Shown here: positions 62,157-64,000 of the stretch, piece after piece
Layout of the letters: each line of letters begins with the position of its first letter
How positions within the stretch are numbered: the stretch's first letter is position 1
NCBI RefSeq assembly: GCF_900112245.1
Contig: NZ_FOYX01000001.1
Coordinates: 295,846-359,845 of the forward strand
Reading direction: 5' to 3'
Source of the DNA: Maribacter stanieri
Lineage (GTDB): Bacteria > Bacteroidota > Bacteroidia > Flavobacteriales > Flavobacteriaceae
Length of the DNA stretch: 64,000 nt
Notes under the pieces: generated by a model
The model's input: only the letters and a program-made list of their open reading frames with translations
Database searches by the model: none
Told to the model about the DNA's origin: nothing
Made by a program: the position numbers and the translations under genes

Positions 62157-63896
62157 ATGTCCGAAAAAAAAGTAAGTATATTAACAGCATTTAAAACTAT
62201 TATTTGGCCTCGTAGAAAATTGGTTTTCCTAGGCTTATTCCTTATTGTTATAAGTAAAGCCGCAAGTTTTGTTGCACCAGTTTCTCTTCGCTATTTTTTA
62301 GATGATATTGTTCCCAACAAAGATTATGATTCATTGAAGCTTCTTGTAGCTGTTGTAATTTTTGCATTCTTGGTGCAGTCAGTTATGTCATTTCTACTAA
62401 CAAAAGTGCTTAGCATACAAGCACAATATATGATTTCTGAACTGCGATCTCAAGTACAGAAACAAGTTCTTTCACTTCCTATTCGCTTTTTTGACAACAC
62501 AAAATCTGGCTCTCTAGTTTCTAGAATTATGAGTGATGTTGAAGGTGTACGAAACCTAATAGGCACCGGACTTGTTCAACTTGTTGGTGGAACAATAACT
62601 GCTGTAGTATCTCTAATTCTGTTATTGAGAATTAGCCCTACAATGACATTATTAACCTTTGTACCACTTATTCTTTTTGCGGTTATAGCATTAAAAGCTT
62701 TTAAAATAATAAGACCCGTTTTTAGAGAACGAGGTAAAATAAATGCGGAAGTAAAAGGTAGACTTACCGAAACTCTTGGAGGCATACGTGTAATTAAAGG
62801 ATTTAATGCAGAAGCACAGGAAAGTAAAGTCTTCGAAGAAGGAGTTGACAGATTATATCAAAATGTAAAAAAGAGTTTAACCGCTACAGCCATAATGACC
62901 AGTTCTTCAACCTTTCTTTTAGGATTGGCTACAACTGGAATAATGATGGGCTTTGGAGGCTATAAAATGATGCAAGGCGAATTAACCACTGGTCAGTATT
63001 TTGAATTTACTTTTCTACTAGCGCTTATGGTAGCGCCTATTGTACAAATGAGCAATATAGGAAGTCAGTTAACAGAAGCATTAGCGGGGCTAGATCGTAC
63101 CGAAGAGTTAATGAACAAAGTATCTGAAGCTGATGAAAAAAACCGAACAATAACCCTTTCTAATATTAAAGGTGATATGGTTTTTAAAGATGTTTCCTTC
63201 GCTTATGAAGAAGATAAAGATGTTTTGCACAACATAAGTTTTGAAGCCAATTCTGGTGATGTCATCGCCCTAGTCGGTAGTTCTGGATCTGGTAAATCTA
63301 CTATTGCAGGTTTGGCAGCTAGTTTCTTAAATCCGGATTCTGGAGAAATCTCTATTGATAGTATTGACCTTGCTACAGTAGACCTAACCAGTTTTAGACA
63401 GTTTTTAGGTGTTGTTTTACAAGACGATTTTCTATTTGAAGGTACTATTAGAGAAAACATCCTTTTCCCTAGACCAGGCGCTTCTGAAGAAGAGTTACAA
63501 GCTGCAATTAAAGCTGCGTATGTTGATGAGTTTACAGATAGATTTGAAGAAGGACTTAATACTGTTATTGGAGAACGTGGCGTAAAATTATCTGGAGGTC
63601 AGCGCCAGCGTATCGCTATAGCAAGAGCGGTATTGGCAAACCCTAGAATATTAATATTAGATGAAGCAACTTCTAATTTAGATACTGAAAGTGAAGCATT
63701 GATTCAGAAAAGTTTGGCTGAATTAACCAAAGGAAGAACCACTTTTGTAATTGCCCACCGTTTAAGTACCATTAGAAAAGCGAATCAAATCTTAGTAATT
63801 GAAAACGGACGCATTGCCGAACAAGGTACTCACGAAGAACTAATCCTTAAAGAAGGTAGATACCATAACTTGTTTACGTATCAGGCTAGGATATAA
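62157..63896 (+). CDS. ABC transporter, fused permease and ATPase (MsbA/multidrug type)
   Basis: 579 residues. Six membrane helices (residues about 20-310) precede an ATPase domain: Walker A G374-S-S-G-S-G-K-S-T382, signature L478-S-G-G-Q482, Walker B R497-I-L-I-L-D-E-A504 and the switch His in V-I-A-H-R-L. This half-transporter should work as a homodimeric inner-membrane exporter of lipids or drugs; the cargo is not readable. It lacks an operon partner in the window. A 7-bp tandem repeat begins right behind its stop codon. Confidence 0.93.
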   Translation: MSEKKVSILTAFKTIIWPRRKLVFLGLFLIVISKAASFVAPVSLRYFLDDIVPNKDYDSLKLLVAVVIFAFLVQSVMSFLLTKVLSIQAQYMISELRSQVQKQVLSLPIRFFDNTKSGSLVSRIMSDVEGVRNLIGTGLVQLVGGTITAVVSLILLLRISPTMTLLTFVPLILFAVIALKAFKIIRPVFRERGKINAEVKGRLTETLGGIRVIKGFNAEAQESKVFEEGVDRLYQNVKKSLTATAIMTSSSTFLLGLATTGIMMGFGGYKMMQGELTTGQYFEFTFLLALMVAPIVQMSNIGSQLTEALAGLDRTEELMNKVSEADEKNRTITLSNIKGDMVFKDVSFAYEEDKDVLHNISFEANSGDVIALVGSSGSGKSTIAGLAASFLNPDSGEISIDSIDLATVDLTSFRQFLGVVLQDDFLFEGTIRENILFPRPGASEEELQAAIKAAYVDEFTDRFEEGLNTVIGERGVKLSGGQRQRIAIARAVLANPRILILDEATSNLDTESEALIQKSLAELTKGRTTFVIAHRLSTIRKANQILVIENGRIAEQGTHEELILKEGRYHNLFTYQARI

Positions 63897-64000
63897 GTTG
63901 ACTGATGGCTGTTGGCTGTTGGCTGTTGGCTGTTGGCTGTTGGCTGTTGGCTGTTGGCTGTTGGCTGTTGGCTGTTGGCTGTTGGCTGTTGGCTGTTGGC
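63897..64000 (+). repeat. Heptanucleotide tandem repeat (GTTGGCT)n, truncated by window end
   Basis: Directly after the ABC-transporter stop (63894-63896) the sequence goes GTTGACT, GATGGCT, and then 12 perfect copies of GTTGGCT from 63911 to 63994, plus six bases of a thirteenth. The array continues past the window. The unit is not a multiple of three, and none of the six frames contains a stop within it. Variable copy number between strains is likely (inference). Confidence 0.97.

Noticed and set aside
63897..64000. CRISPR array
   Set aside because: The 7-bp units are adjacent with no spacers, so this is a simple tandem repeat.
63897..64000. Protein-coding repeat
   Set aside because: It starts after an in-frame stop and no start codon or upstream coding frame leads into it; openness in all frames follows from the unit composition.

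Overview
The window comes from an AT-rich genome that looks like a marine member of the Flavobacteriaceae (Bacteroidota). The taxonomic clues are a SusC/SusD pair, a bacterial mevalonate-pathway cluster, an arginine operon with the transcarbamylase type that acts on N-acylated ornithine, tandem FG-GAP/ASPIC lipoproteins with a vanadium-haloperoxidase-like protein, and promoters of the Bacteroidota type (TAnnTTTG). The genus cannot be fixed from this stretch alone. No rRNA, tRNA, CRISPR array, integrase or transposase was seen.

Layout. (1) 1-9511, plus strand: a nearly uninterrupted arginine/proline operon, argC (cut by the window edge)-proC-argD-proA-proB-argF'-SDR-argB-argE-argH. (2) 9508-15713, minus strand: a YihY/BrkB membrane protein; a zinc-ribbon metallopeptidase and an RluB-like pseudouridine synthase; then a mevalonate-type isoprenoid group (UbiA-like prenyltransferase, GHMP kinase, diphosphomevalonate decarboxylase). 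(3) 15795-16268: TspO/MBR protein. (4) 16265-29784: a maltose/alpha-glucan locus. The minus-strand operon lacI-pgmB-GH65-GH13 runs on into GDPD, a BaiN-like flavoprotein and a DUF1697 gene; susC-susD diverge from it across a region with a LacI-type operator palindrome. A sodium:solute symporter follows behind two strong terminators. (5) 32208-41916: a five-gene operon of exported or membrane-anchored proteins (two paralogous FG-GAP/ASPIC lipoproteins, a vanadium-haloperoxidase/PAP2-type lipoprotein, a membrane-anchored GyrI-like protein and a lipoprotein of unknown role). (6) 41925-50288: a very large lipoprotein/outer-membrane fusion (calcineurin phosphatase, a kinase-like middle region, beta-barrel), an HD-domain protein fused to a PycTM-like membrane module, a GAF-domain protein and a second metallophosphoesterase. 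(7) 50290-53480: a membrane-bound AraC regulator, an acyltransferase-3 protein and aquaporin Z. (8) 53578-57561: a GntP-family permease, RidA-like protein, D-threonine-aldolase/D-serine-dehydratase-type enzyme and membrane dipeptidase, which read as a D-amino-acid or D-serine utilisation operon. (9) 57666-63896: a secreted protein, a PH-domain protein, a penicillin-acylase-type lipoprotein, a TPM-domain protein and an ABC exporter. A perfect 7-bp tandem repeat starts directly after the ABC exporter's stop codon and runs off the window.

How the genes work together. Region 1 should take glutamate to arginine by the N-acyl route and to proline. In region 4, SusC/D import oligosaccharide, GH13 and GH65 split it in the cytoplasm to glucose and beta-glucose-1-phosphate, and PgmB converts the latter to glucose-6-phosphate, under LacI control. 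The least explained parts, and the best candidates for undescribed biology, are the phosphatase/kinase-like/barrel fusion with its HD-PycTM and GAF neighbours (region 6), and the FG-GAP/vanadium-enzyme operon (region 5).
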